Notes under the pieces: generated by a model
Database searches by the model: none
Told to the model about the DNA's origin: nothing
What the model saw: the letters and a program-made list of their open reading frames with translations, nothing else
Position numbers and translations under genes: made by a program
Assembly (NCBI GenBank): GCA_017302835.1
Contig: JAFLCC010000001.1
Span: 310,001 to 374,000, forward strand
Origin: Deltaproteobacteria bacterium
GTDB lineage: Bacteria; Bdellovibrionota; Bdellovibrionia; Bdellovibrionales; Bdellovibrionaceae
Reading direction: 5' to 3'
DNA length: 64,000 bases
Shown: positions 26,790 to 35,815 of the stretch, piece after piece
Position numbering within the stretch: position 1 is the stretch's first letter
Layout of the letters: every line of letters begins with the position of its first letter

Positions 26790-27963
26790 AATCACCTCTT
26801 TTTTTGATCACAATAGCCATGGAATCTTCACCAATAACATAATTTGGATCAGGATTAAATAATGGGAAATTAAAACGAATATTCTTAACACTTTGTAAGT
26901 TTTTAACTAACTCTTGTACATTGGGAGTAAACTGAGCTTTCTTTAAGGCATTTTCTTTTGCTTTATGGCTGTTTCCGGAGTTTTCCAGAATTCCAAGTAA
27001 ATTCATTTTTGGGTTTAGAGCTTCAAATTTGACTCGAAAATCGCTGTAATTTAATTTTACCATCTCTGCGGGAATGATTTCAGTTGAAAGCATTGAGTTT
27101 GAGTGGGGATCTAACAAGTCATGAAAAATATTAGTGACCCCCAGTCCGGTAGAAGCCATGGCAAGAAGCAGCCTTGAATAATCTCGGCTATAAATAATTT
27201 CATGTACTTGAGCTAATTTAAGATATTGATCCATTTGACTATCCAGGATCTCTGCCACCACAGGGATTCCCTTGGCAATATTATTGAGTGTCATCGCTGT
27301 CATTATGGTTCTGGCATCAGCTTCCGTGCGCGTGGGCACGACTCCTTTAGGCCCGACGGTGGCGTCCGCTAAGATTAAAATTTTAAATGCCTTTTCGGGA
27401 GCACTCCGTTTTAAGACCTCTGCCGAAAAGAAATCACCTCGAATATGCTTAATTTTATTTAATTTTGGATACTCATGTAAATTTTCAATCTCTTCATCAG
27501 ACACATTGTTAACCAAGACGATCTTATCGCTTTTTACCTGTGGATTTGATTCCAAAATATGTAAAAGCAAGGTATGCATTTCATTTTTCCATCCACAGAT
27601 AACAAAATGTTGATTTAAAGCTGCTGTTTCCACAAGGCCCTTCCTATCTCTGATTGCTTTTTCTAAAAATACAGAAGAAATTTTTGCAGTCACCACGCCA
27701 ATACCGGCAACTCCGCCAATCATCATCAATCCAGCCCAAAAACGACCTTCTGGAGTTACGGGGTAACGATCACCATAACCAATAGTTAAAATGGTGACGA
27801 TGCCCCACCAAAGTCCATCCACATAACTGGTGATATTGGAGCCTTGTGTGCCCACTTCGTAATGAGAAACAACGGCAGGAATGATAAGCCACATACATAC
27901 GACAAAGCTAAGGCTCGCGATAAAAGGGCTATTACTTAGAGTGGATATTATTTTTTTGTACAC
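26773..27963 (-). CDS. Two-TM potassium channel with RCK/TrkA-N domain
   Basis: 396 residues, GTG start. Residues about 14-32 and 73-95 are membrane helices flanking a pore helix with the selectivity filter TIGYGD (60-65), a canonical K+ filter. The cytoplasmic part is an RCK-type Rossmann domain (HFVICGWKNEMHTLLLHIL, then KIVLVNN, IRGDFFSAEVLKRS, ILADATV). Such channels are gated by ligands bound to the RCK ring. The downstream, overlapping gene encodes a separate cyclic-nucleotide-binding protein, suggesting a two-polypeptide version of cNMP control. Confidence 0.9.
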   Translation of the reverse strand: MYKKIISTLSNSPFIASLSFVVCMWLIIPAVVSHYEVGTQGSNITSYVDGLWWGIVTILTIGYGDRYPVTPEGRFWAGLMMIGGVAGIGVVTAKISSVFLEKAIRDRKGLVETAALNQHFVICGWKNEMHTLLLHILESNPQVKSDKIVLVNNVSDEEIENLHEYPKLNKIKHIRGDFFSAEVLKRSAPEKAFKILILADATVGPKGVVPTRTEADARTIMTAMTLNNIAKGIPVVAEILDSQMDQYLKLAQVHEIIYSRDYSRLLLAMASTGLGVTNIFHDLLDPHSNSMLSTEIIPAEMVKLNYSDFRVKFEALNPKMNLLGILENSGNSHKAKENALKKAQFTPNVQELVKNLQSVKNIRFNFPLFNPDPNYVIGEDSMAIVIKKRGDYVLEK

Positions 27964-27997
27964 GATAAAGATATTGGAAGATATTCAATGTCGTTAA

Positions 27998-28996
27998 TCA
28001 AATCTTTTTTTGTACGGTCTGGAAAATGGTGCCAAAAATATTTTCATTTTGATGATTATACATTGAAATTTCAATGGTATCACCGAGTTTCATAAATGGA
28101 GTCGTGATTTTTCCAACTTCTATTTGTTCGATCATTCTTTTTTCAGCAAGACAGCTTGAGCCTTTGTCATGATTTTCATTTGAAACGGTTCCACTACCTA
28201 TGACAGATCCAGCCGCCAGATTTCTTGTTCTTGCAGCGTGGGAGATTAACTCACCAAAATGAAAGTGCATTTCTCCAGCATTGGCACAACCAAACTTTTT
28301 TTGATTGTAGGTGACAGTTAAAGGTAGATGAACACGGCCATCACGCCAAGCGGGCCCCAGTTCTTCTGGGGTGACAGCCACTGGGGAAAGTGCCGAGGCA
28401 GGTTTACTTTGGAAGAATCCAAAGCCTTGGGCCAGTTCTTCAGGGATCAATCCACGCAAAGAAACATCATTTATTAGTAAGATGAGCTTAATATGTTTTA
28501 GTGCTCCTTGAGGATCAATTCCCATAGGAACATCATCAACGATGACACCCACTTCGCCCTCAAAATCAGTACCATGGGAAAAATCGATTTGATCAATCAT
28601 TCCTTTAGGTTTTAAAAATTCACCACATTCCCCTTGGTACATTAATGGAACCGTGGAAAGAGTTTCAGGTAAGGGGGCATTTCTGGCCTTACGAACTAAT
28701 TTGACATGATAAATAAATGAAGAACCATCAGCAAACAACCACGTTCTGGGCAAGGCAGAAAGAAAATCAGTTGTTGCATAATCAAAGGTATCGTTAAGTT
28801 TATTTTCATTCAAAGCAGCATACTTTTTTTCCAATAGAGGAGAATAAGCATTCCAATTCTCTAGTGCCACTCGTAAACAAGGAGCAATTTCAGTTGCTAA
28901 AACGACTTTAGTTAAATAACGGGAAACCAATACCAACAACCCGTCTTTAGCATTTGGATCTTGAAAATTTGGATTTTTAATTGATCCTAGTTTCAA
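27998..28996 (-). CDS. Fumarylacetoacetate hydrolase family protein
   Basis: 332 residues. FAH-superfamily C-terminal fold with metal-binding acids in DFEGEVGVIVDD, then ARTRNLAAGSVIGSGTVSN near residue 250. The length and the N-terminal extension resemble bacterial fumarylacetoacetases, which split fumarylacetoacetate to fumarate and acetoacetate. A maleylacetoacetate isomerase gene 1.4 kb away supports this. The start is TTG at 28996, with GGAG overlapping the end of the upstream gene, implying translational coupling. No homogentisate dioxygenase is in the window. Confidence 0.83.
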   Translation of the reverse strand: MKLGSIKNPNFQDPNAKDGLLVLVSRYLTKVVLATEIAPCLRVALENWNAYSPLLEKKYAALNENKLNDTFDYATTDFLSALPRTWLFADGSSFIYHVKLVRKARNAPLPETLSTVPLMYQGECGEFLKPKGMIDQIDFSHGTDFEGEVGVIVDDVPMGIDPQGALKHIKLILLINDVSLRGLIPEELAQGFGFFQSKPASALSPVAVTPEELGPAWRDGRVHLPLTVTYNQKKFGCANAGEMHFHFGELISHAARTRNLAAGSVIGSGTVSNENHDKGSSCLAEKRMIEQIEVGKITTPFMKLGDTIEISMYNHQNENIFGTIFQTVQKKI

Positions 28997-28999
28997 AGG

Positions 29000-29572
29000 C
29001 TACTCCATGGTAAACAAAAGATTTACACCCACGGAACGATAGGATTTCAAATCTTTTGCAACATCACCAAACTGTTCAAAATAAAGATTCAATCCAACGT
29101 CAGGCATGAACTTAAAAGTCACTCCTAATTGTAGCGGCGTCACAAAAGATTTTACATCGACAATATCCATGACAGATTTCTGACTTGAAGATTTATCTAA
29201 ATTTAATGAGATAGCCGTTCCTAAATAGATTCCCATCGAATCTTCAAATTTAAGCATAAACCCAATAGGAATATCAAAATAAGTAAATGCCATGCTTGTC
29301 GAACTTAAGCTGGTATCATTTGTGATTTTAAGTGGTCTTTGTGTGTAAAACAAACCAGATCGGATGGCTACCTTTTCGGTTAGATCAAAAAAACCGACGG
29401 CTCCTAATTGATAACCTACTTGAGAAGAAGTAGAATAGCCCGCAGTCGTATCTCCAGACTGTTGTCTGAATCCACCCTCAATACCAAAACCAAGGGCCTG
29501 GGAATTTGATTGAAAAAATAAACAACATGTGAAAATTGGAAGAATCAAAGAAGTGTAAAAATTGAGTTTCAT
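29000..29572 (-). CDS. Outer-membrane beta-barrel protein
   Basis: 190 residues. Signal peptide (LPIFTCCLFFQSNSQA), then alternating amphipathic strands: GFGIEGGFRQQSGD, VGYQLGAVGFFDLTEKVAIRSGLFYTQ, IYLGTAISLNLD and a final VGVNLLFTME. This is the pattern of small eight-stranded porin-like (OmpA/OmpW-like) proteins. It ends 4 bases before the FAH-family start, and its last codons carry that gene's ribosome site. Substrate unknown. Confidence 0.75.
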   Translation of the reverse strand: MKLNFYTSLILPIFTCCLFFQSNSQALGFGIEGGFRQQSGDTTAGYSTSSQVGYQLGAVGFFDLTEKVAIRSGLFYTQRPLKITNDTSLSSTSMAFTYFDIPIGFMLKFEDSMGIYLGTAISLNLDKSSSQKSVMDIVDVKSFVTPLQLGVTFKFMPDVGLNLYFEQFGDVAKDLKSYRSVGVNLLFTME

Positions 29573-29643
29573 ACTTTTATCCTTTTTCCTTGTTAGAGTC
29601 TCCGTATCCTATCGTGATATTTAGCGCTCATCAACTCAAGCCC

Positions 29644-30384
29644 TTAGTCCTGACTCAACTGCTCTTTGGATTTATTAAGTGCCCAAATCGGGTTTAAGGA
29701 AAGTTCATTAATTAATGGAGTTATTGAAAACCTAGAATCTTCAAATCGAATATGATGTTCACCCAATTTCCCTCGGGCTATCAGGGCAATAAATAGGAAG
29801 GAAACAAACAAAAAAGGAAGGGTTTTAAATCGATGCCACGAGGGAGAGGGAAGAAGAGAAAAACTGAGGAGGCTAGTAAACACAGTGACTAAAATAAGGT
29901 GAAAGGATTGAAATTCTGAAAGATAGTGATAATGCCAATAGCTCGGATAAATATTTAAATCCCACAGAGATTGATAATCTTCCCATCTCATCCAATAGGG
30001 AATCCCAAAGCCACTGTTTGTGATGATGAAAGGAAGGTTGAAATAATAAACGGCAAAAGTGAGCAAATATAAAATAGCGATATAAAAGTATCCCATCGAA
30101 AAAAATAAATCAATTAGTCGCGATCTATTTAAAAACAAGCTTAAAATGAGAATAACATAAATAGGCATTACAAAAAAACCCAGCACACACAGATCAAAAC
30201 GTATCCCCCAAATAAACATTTGAAACACTTCATAATATGAAAAACTAATATTGGTGAAAACAAGGTTCAAAAATAAATAAACCCGAAAAAAGAAAAACAA
30301 CAACAAGAGTCCAAGAAGTAATACGATAGACTTCGAGAAAAAATTAAAAGCCAATTTTTTTCTCTGTCCTGACTCGTTGAGCAT
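29644..30384 (-). CDS. Truncated LTA-synthase-like membrane protein (membrane domain only)
   Basis: 246 residues. Five or six membrane helices (SIVLLLGLLLLFFFF onward) are followed by a short extracytoplasmic stretch including RFSITPLINELSLNPIWAL. This layout matches the N-terminal half of LTA-synthase/sulfatase-family proteins (the NELSLNPIWAL phrase precedes the catalytic domain), but the protein stops about 20 residues later and no alkaline-phosphatase-fold domain follows in any frame up to 29572. It is either a degraded gene or a membrane-only derivative. The homology is from pattern memory, so moderate confidence. Confidence 0.6.
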   Translation of the reverse strand: MLNESGQRKKLAFNFFSKSIVLLLGLLLLFFFFRVYLFLNLVFTNISFSYYEVFQMFIWGIRFDLCVLGFFVMPIYVILILSLFLNRSRLIDLFFSMGYFYIAILYLLTFAVYYFNLPFIITNSGFGIPYWMRWEDYQSLWDLNIYPSYWHYHYLSEFQSFHLILVTVFTSLLSFSLLPSPSWHRFKTLPFLFVSFLFIALIARGKLGEHHIRFEDSRFSITPLINELSLNPIWALNKSKEQLSQD

Positions 30385-30432
30385 AATATTTTCTTCTTTC
30401 TTTTTTCATAAATTCAGAGATTTAATTCCATT

Positions 30433-31080
30433 GTGGGAAAGATCATTTTACATAATTATTTCAGAAGTTCTACCTCTTACAGGGTGCGCCTGGTTCTACA
30501 CTTAAAAAATTTGGAATTTGTTTATAAACCAGTACATTTATTAAATAATGGTGGCGAACAAAATCAAGAGTCCTATAAAAAGATAAATCCCATGGGTGAG
30601 GTTCCAACTTTGGAATACAAAGGTCTTGTCCTTGGTCAGTCAATGGCGATAATTGAATTTCTTGAGGAAGAATTCCCTAGTCCGGCCTTACTGCCAAAGA
30701 GCTTGCAGCAAAAAGCAAAGATAAGACAATTTTGCGAAAATATTAATTCATTTTTGCATCCTATATCGAACTTAAAAATGCTTCAATATCTAGAAAGCAA
30801 ACATCAGTACAATCAAGCTCAAAAAGAAGAGTGGATTTCCTATTGGTATCCAAAGGGTCTTTCTGCTTTAGAATTATCGATTAAACAAAATGCCAAACAA
30901 TATTGTTTTGGTGACCAGCTAACTTTTGCAGACTGTTTTTTGGTGCCTTTGGTTTTTACAGCCTTAAGATTTAATGTCGACTTAAATAATTATCCTGGTA
31001 TTTTAAAAATAAACGAAAATTGTTTGCAATTAGAGGCTTTTAAAAAAGCCCACCCTTCAAATCAAATCGATACACATTAA
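30433..31080 (+). CDS. maiA: Maleylacetoacetate isomerase (zeta-class GST)
   Basis: 215 residues, GTG start. The thioredoxin-like N-terminal domain carries the zeta-class motif RSSTSYRVRLVLHLK (normally SSCSxRVR; the Cys is Thr here) and NPMGEVPTLEYKGLVLGQSMAIIEFLEE, which binds glutathione. The C-terminal helical domain is complete. The enzyme isomerises maleylacetoacetate to fumarylacetoacetate in tyrosine and phenylalanine breakdown, the substrate of the FAH-family enzyme at 27998. Ser-Ser in the active site keeps the key hydroxyl. Confidence 0.85.
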   Translation: MGKIILHNYFRSSTSYRVRLVLHLKNLEFVYKPVHLLNNGGEQNQESYKKINPMGEVPTLEYKGLVLGQSMAIIEFLEEEFPSPALLPKSLQQKAKIRQFCENINSFLHPISNLKMLQYLESKHQYNQAQKEEWISYWYPKGLSALELSIKQNAKQYCFGDQLTFADCFLVPLVFTALRFNVDLNNYPGILKINENCLQLEAFKKAHPSNQIDTH

Positions 31081-31117
31081 TGAAAAGTGTGGTTGCCCCT
31101 AAGGGGAGTTCACGTTA
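31081..31117. other. Short palindrome between convergent genes
   Basis: The gap contains CCCCTAAGGGG, a perfect palindrome, followed by AGTTCACGTTAC. It sits between the convergent stops of maiA and the receiver-cNMP gene. It is too short for a convincing intrinsic terminator. A related phrase (CCTAAAGGAGACTTGC) occurs twice near 44.48 kb. Confidence 0.3.
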
Positions 31118-31891
31118 CTAGATCTCTTTCTTGAGAATAGTTTTTACCAAGGAATTAGAATTTTTAATTCGACGAGTAAGTGTATGCATTAGGGCTTTGG
31201 CCCAAGCTGGTTTGGAAAACAACACGGTGTCTAGTTTTCCAATGGGAATCTCAATAAGTTCACAATCAGTAACTGCTTGAACTGAAGCCGAACGTTTCTC
31301 GTGATTAAAATAGGCCATTTCACCAACAAACTCACCTGAAGTAATTTGGGCAATGTCTTTTCTTTTAGATTCTGAGTCTAAAAAAACATCCAGAGTACCA
31401 GATTTTAAAATAAAGACACTTTGAGCAATGTCGCCTTCATTGAATAAAATATCTTTAGGCCCTAAAAAATGAAGTTTGTATTCTGAGTTATCTGACTGAG
31501 CCACAAAGTTGAGGGCGCGAGTGAGATTCGAAACAATTTGATCCTCCGAGTTTGGATTTCTCAAAAACTGGACTTGGCCAGTGACAACCTGATCAACAAA
31601 AAGCTCGTTGTCAGGAATTTCGCTTACGATAATAAAAGCAATATTTTTTCCGAACTCTTTAGAAAGCAGAAACTCAACAAGCTCAAACCCAGTTTTCTTT
31701 GGCAAAAGACCTTCAAGAATACAAATATGAGGAGGAAAGCTCTCTATTTTAAATAAGGCTTCTGAGCCGTCTTCAGCAAAGAAGAGAGTTGTCTTTTTTA
31801 TATGGTTTTCAATAGCACTTGCAATTGACGATTTAATAGCCGGGTTTGCAAAGGCTAAAGTAAAGGTGCGTCTTTCATCAAGAGAAATCAT
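31118..31891 (-). CDS. Degenerate receiver domain fused to a cyclic nucleotide-binding domain
   Basis: 257 residues. Residues about 8-125 have the order of a response-regulator receiver, but the phospho-acceptor Asp is Glu60 (ICILEGLLPKKTG), the N-terminal acidic pair is absent, and the KP motif reads RNP. Residues about 140-250 form a cNMP-binding domain: FNEGDIAQSVFILKSGTL, SGEFVGEMAYFNHEKRSASVQA. There is no output DNA-binding helix. It probably works as a phosphorylation-independent protein module that responds to a nucleotide or serves as a scaffold. It stands alone, upstream of nothing obvious. Confidence 0.85.
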   Translation of the reverse strand: MISLDERRTFTLAFANPAIKSSIASAIENHIKKTTLFFAEDGSEALFKIESFPPHICILEGLLPKKTGFELVEFLLSKEFGKNIAFIIVSEIPDNELFVDQVVTGQVQFLRNPNSEDQIVSNLTRALNFVAQSDNSEYKLHFLGPKDILFNEGDIAQSVFILKSGTLDVFLDSESKRKDIAQITSGEFVGEMAYFNHEKRSASVQAVTDCELIEIPIGKLDTVLFSKPAWAKALMHTLTRRIKNSNSLVKTILKKEI

Positions 31892-31985
31892 CCAAACTCC
31901 TTCTATGGTTCAACGTACAGTTCAACCAATTACTCAAATAAAACTCAAATAAGAGTTCAACTTAGATCTTAACCTTGATCCTAAT

Positions 31986-33647
31986 TTAGAGTTCAACAAT
32001 CATATTAAAAACCATTTGGTGAATCTTACTATCTTTTGAGTCTAAACAAAAATAACCCGTTCTTTCAAATTGATAACGAGTTTCTTGATTAGCCAATTTC
32101 AAACTAGACTCAAGTTTAGCTTTGTGAATTATTTGTAATGAGTTTTGTGCTAGGTTGGATTTAAAATCAGAGCCCTCCTCTGTAACCTCTGGATTTGAAG
32201 TTCTGAAAAGGCGGCCGTAGAGACGGATCTCTGCTTCTATACAATCAGTTGCTGAAACCCAATGGATGATGCCCTTAATTTTTTTACCTTCCGCAGTTGG
32301 TTTACCGCCCAAGGTAACTGGATCGTACTCACATTTTAATTCAATCACTTCCCCAAGATTATTTTTTATGACTTCGTTGCATTTAATTACATAAGCATTT
32401 CTTAATCGAACTTGATTTCCAGGGGCGAGTCTAAAAAAATCAGCAGAAGGATTTTCCATAAAATCTGATTTTTCAATAAAAAGCTCTTTAGTAAAAACGA
32501 GGTTTCTTTTACCTAGCTCTTCTTTTTTTGGATGAATGGAGGCTTTGATTTCTTCATTTTTTCCTTCGGGATAGTTGGTGATTGTCACTTTCAGCGGGTG
32601 AAGAACAGCCATAGCTCTATGTGAAACAGAGTCTAAATCTTCTTTCACACAGGCTTCTAAGATTTCAAAATCGATTAAACTTTCCGCTTTCGCAACGCCA
32701 ATTCTTTTTGCAAAGGATCGTATAGATTCAGGCGTGTATCCACGGCGACGCATTCCCGAGATTGTTGGCATGCGAGGGTCATCCCATCCAGAGACAAGGC
32801 CTTCTTTAACAAGTTGTAATAGTTTTCTTTTGCTCATCACAAGATAGGTCATGTTAAGTCTTGCAAATTCATACTGACGTGGCTTTGCTGGAACAGGAAT
32901 ATTGTCGATACACCAATCATAAAACGGGCGATGATCTTGAAATTCTAAGGTACAAATAGAATGGGTAATGTGTTCAATAGCATCACTCAAAGGATGAGCA
33001 AAGTCGTACATTGGATAAATACACCATTTTGTTCCCGTTCGATGGTGAGCTACCTTTTTAATTCTATAAAGTAACGGATCACGCATATTCATATTAGGAG
33101 ATTTCATATCGATCTTAGCTCTTAAAGTGCATGCGCCCTCCTCAAACTCGCCATTTTTCATTCGACGAAAGAGATTCAGGTTTTCATCCACAGACCTATT
33201 TCGAAAGGGTGAGTCCTTTCCTGGAGTATTAAAGTCGCCACGATAGGCTCGGAGTTCTGACTCGTTTAAATCGCAGACATAAGCTTTATGATCTTTGATT
33301 AATTGTTCCGCCCATAAATAAATAGTTTCGAAATAATCAGAAGCAAAATATTCGTGTTTCCCCCATTCGAAACCGAGCCATCTCGCATCTGCTTTTATTG
33401 ATTCTATGTATTCTGTATCTTCTGTTTCAGGATTTGTATCATCAAAACGTAAGTGACAACGGCCTTTGTATTCTTGAGCTAAGCCAAAATTTAAACAAAT
33501 TGATTTCGCATGGCCTACATGCAAATATCCATTTGGTTCAGGAGGAAAACGAGTAACAACCTGGCCTTGATGAGTGCTGTTGGCAATGTCTTTTTCAATT
33601 ATTTGTTTTAAAAAATTAGGGGCCTCTGGGGTAGGCGAATGACTCAT
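31986..33647 (-). CDS. glnS: Glutaminyl-tRNA synthetase
   Basis: 553 residues, normal length. Class I synthetase with RFPPEPNGYLHVGHAKS (HIGH region) near residue 32, RFDDTNPETED, and the KMSKS-equivalent VMSKRKLLQL near residue 265. The C-terminal anticodon-binding barrels are complete. The presence of GlnRS implies direct charging of tRNA-Gln rather than reliance on the amidotransferase route. It is a single gene, reading away from the SDR gene. Confidence 0.97.
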   Translation of the reverse strand: MSHSPTPEAPNFLKQIIEKDIANSTHQGQVVTRFPPEPNGYLHVGHAKSICLNFGLAQEYKGRCHLRFDDTNPETEDTEYIESIKADARWLGFEWGKHEYFASDYFETIYLWAEQLIKDHKAYVCDLNESELRAYRGDFNTPGKDSPFRNRSVDENLNLFRRMKNGEFEEGACTLRAKIDMKSPNMNMRDPLLYRIKKVAHHRTGTKWCIYPMYDFAHPLSDAIEHITHSICTLEFQDHRPFYDWCIDNIPVPAKPRQYEFARLNMTYLVMSKRKLLQLVKEGLVSGWDDPRMPTISGMRRRGYTPESIRSFAKRIGVAKAESLIDFEILEACVKEDLDSVSHRAMAVLHPLKVTITNYPEGKNEEIKASIHPKKEELGKRNLVFTKELFIEKSDFMENPSADFFRLAPGNQVRLRNAYVIKCNEVIKNNLGEVIELKCEYDPVTLGGKPTAEGKKIKGIIHWVSATDCIEAEIRLYGRLFRTSNPEVTEEGSDFKSNLAQNSLQIIHKAKLESSLKLANQETRYQFERTGYFCLDSKDSKIHQMVFNMIVEL

Positions 33648-33801
33648 AATTATCCTTAATCCACTAAAAAGTGTTACACTTTGAGACGTGGGCTTAAATT
33701 AATAATAAAAAAAAGGTAGACTGTTCTTAAATAACTTATATGAGAAGTGTTTCAAAATCACTCATAAAGTTATAAAACGATGCCAGGATATAGAGGAAAC
33801 A

Positions 33802-34728
33802 TTGAGATATAAGCCTATTATTTTGATTACTGGTTCCAGCTCAGGTCTAGGTTTTGCTTTGTCAGAACTTCTTTATAATTGCGATCAATACCGTGTTGCC
33901 ATCACCGCAAGAAAATTTTCACAAGTAAAACTGCGAGATCGATTTATTGAAAAAGACAATTTCAAAATTTTTGATTTAGATATAGTTCAGGAAAAATCCA
34001 GGAAAAAGTGTTTAAAGGAAATTCGAGAGCTTTGGGGAGATGTGGATATCTTAATCAATAATGCCGGAATTTGTTTCAGGTCTGTTGTTGAACATATGAC
34101 TGAAGAAGACGAGCAACTTCAAATGAAAACAAATTATTTTGGTCCTCTTGCTTTGATCAGAGATATTGTTCCAAGCATGAGAGAGAAAGGCCGAGGAAAA
34201 ATCATTAATGTTTCAAGCGTTAGTGGAATGATAGCCATGCCAACGATGTCAAGCTACTCAGCCTCAAAGCATGCGCTTGAAGGAGCTAGCGAGGCCTTGT
34301 GGTATGAAATGAAGCCTTATGGAATCAATGTCTCTTTGATTCAGCCGGGATTCATTAAATCCAATTCTTTCCAGAATGTTTATTATACTTCAAATTCCAA
34401 TCCTGATAATTTAGATCCTGAATCTCCATATAGTGACTACTATCTTTCTATGGGGCCTTTTGTTGAAAAATTAATGAATATGTCGCTTACAAAGCCAGAA
34501 GCTATTGCCCAGAAAATTTTAGGTGTTATTCAAAAAGAACGTCCACCACTGTGGGTTCCCGTTACCTTAGATGCGGTTATCTTTTATTATTTAAGAAAGA
34601 TAATCCCCAGAAGATGGTTGATGCCCTTGTTGTTTTTATTTTTGCCAAAATCAAATATTTGGGCCCTTCGACACACGCTCAGGCGTGATAAGATCGGACA
34701 CACAAATCGAAAAAACAAAGCCTCTTAG
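33802..34728 (+). CDS. Short-chain dehydrogenase/reductase
   Basis: 308 residues, TTG start with GAGG eight bases upstream. Classical SDR: cofactor motif TGSSSGLGFAL, NNAG (INNAGICFRS), catalytic Ser in INVSSVSGM and YSASK (Tyr and Lys). The C-terminal tail after about residue 250 is longer than usual and contains a hydrophobic segment (RRWLMPLLFLFLPK), so membrane association is possible. Substrate cannot be predicted. The end is basic. Confidence 0.87.
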   Translation: MRYKPIILITGSSSGLGFALSELLYNCDQYRVAITARKFSQVKLRDRFIEKDNFKIFDLDIVQEKSRKKCLKEIRELWGDVDILINNAGICFRSVVEHMTEEDEQLQMKTNYFGPLALIRDIVPSMREKGRGKIINVSSVSGMIAMPTMSSYSASKHALEGASEALWYEMKPYGINVSLIQPGFIKSNSFQNVYYTSNSNPDNLDPESPYSDYYLSMGPFVEKLMNMSLTKPEAIAQKILGVIQKERPPLWVPVTLDAVIFYYLRKIIPRRWLMPLLFLFLPKSNIWALRHTLRRDKIGHTNRKNKAS

Positions 34729-34780
34729 TGGTAGGCAGGGGCTCACAGCATATCATTAAATTTTCTTCCCCAAATTAGCG

Positions 34781-35314
34781 TTAAAGAGGACTCTCTGGAG
34801 ATGGAGATTTGCTAATCTTTACAGCCTGAGTGGTGCCAATGAGTTGGTCTTTGATACACACCTGAGGATTCTGCACGACTCGCTGTTGTAGCTTGGTAAA
34901 AATTGGCTCACGTATGGCAAGAGTATTATCTTGCAAAACGCACTGTCGAGCAATTTTCAGCGTGAGATTAATTACAATTGGAGCCTTCATATTTGCAGAC
35001 ATCTGCGTTGGGTCATCAGGGATCGTAATGATACAAAAAAATCTAACTTTATCAGAGGGTGTCAACCTAATGGATTCATTATCTGTTTTGGTCATTCCTG
35101 GCTGGTATTTCTGAATGAAAAGTTCCGGTTCCAACAAAGGAAAGGCGATATCTGTGGACTCGCAGCTCTGCAACCAAATAAAAATTTCATCACTAGGGTC
35201 GTCGACTAATACGAACTCCCTTAGATCTGCAAACCCCAAAAGCCCTTCTGGAAATGTCAGAATATCTTCAGCTTCATACAAAACCTGTCCAAATCGCGAA
35301 GTTTGGATAAGCAT
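34781..35314 (-). CDS. fliW: Flagellar assembly factor FliW
   Basis: 177 residues. FliW binds CsrA and flagellin alternately, linking filament assembly to translation control. Typical N-terminal phrases are YEAEDILTFPEGLLGFADLREFVLVDD and, later, FCIITIPDDPTQMSANMKAPIVIN. The C-terminal 30 residues are extra. Its ribosome site GAGGAGGGA directly before the ATG also contains GGA triplets of the type CsrA recognises, so CsrA feedback on fliW is plausible. csrA lies 184 bases upstream on the same strand. Confidence 0.93.
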   Translation of the reverse strand: MLIQTSRFGQVLYEAEDILTFPEGLLGFADLREFVLVDDPSDEIFIWLQSCESTDIAFPLLEPELFIQKYQPGMTKTDNESIRLTPSDKVRFFCIITIPDDPTQMSANMKAPIVINLTLKIARQCVLQDNTLAIREPIFTKLQQRVVQNPQVCIKDQLIGTTQAVKISKSPSPESPL

Positions 35315-35498
35315 AATCCCTCCTCATTACTAACTAAGAGCGCTAACCCACCTGAAACGGTTAATAGCTCCAACGATACCACCCCTATTAAAAATTTGGA
35401 CTTAAATGAGCAGAAACTCAAGACTTTTACTTTCTTGTGCGGCGTTTAACAAATCATGTGAGCTACAGAATCATAGAATTAAAATAGAATTTAAAAAA

Positions 35499-35759
35499 CT
35501 ATTTATCTTCTTTTAAAGAATCAATTGCCGACAAAGGCTTCAACAAACTAGCCACTGATTTAGATTTGTCAGAAGATACTTGTGATGATTCTTTATTTTG
35601 ATCTTGAATAGCTAAGTAGACTTCTTCTCTATGAATTTTAGTATCTTTTGGAGCTTCGATGCCCAGTCTAACTTGTTTTCCTTTGATTTGAACCACCCTA
35701 ATCTTTATGTGGTCATCAATCGCTATGCTTTCACCCAACTTCCGTGTGAGAACGAGCAT
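35499..35759 (-). CDS. csrA: Carbon storage regulator CsrA with C-terminal extension
   Basis: 86 residues. Residues 1-55 are canonical CsrA ([16 protein letters not shown], then [10 protein letters not shown] and [10 protein letters not shown]), an RNA-binding dimer that blocks or stabilises mRNAs, in particular flagellin mRNA. About 25 Ser/Lys-rich residues follow, more than in E. coli CsrA (61 residues). The start has AAGGAGA, itself a potential CsrA site. It pairs functionally with fliW downstream. Confidence 0.95.
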   Translation of the reverse strand: MLVLTRKLGESIAIDDHIKIRVVQIKGKQVRLGIEAPKDTKIHREEVYLAIQDQNKESSQVSSDKSKSVASLLKPLSAIDSLKEDK

Positions 35760-35815
35760 GGTAGTCTCCTTACAGTATGTTTTCAGTTCATTCGGTATAA
35801 TTTTTCGGAACTGTA

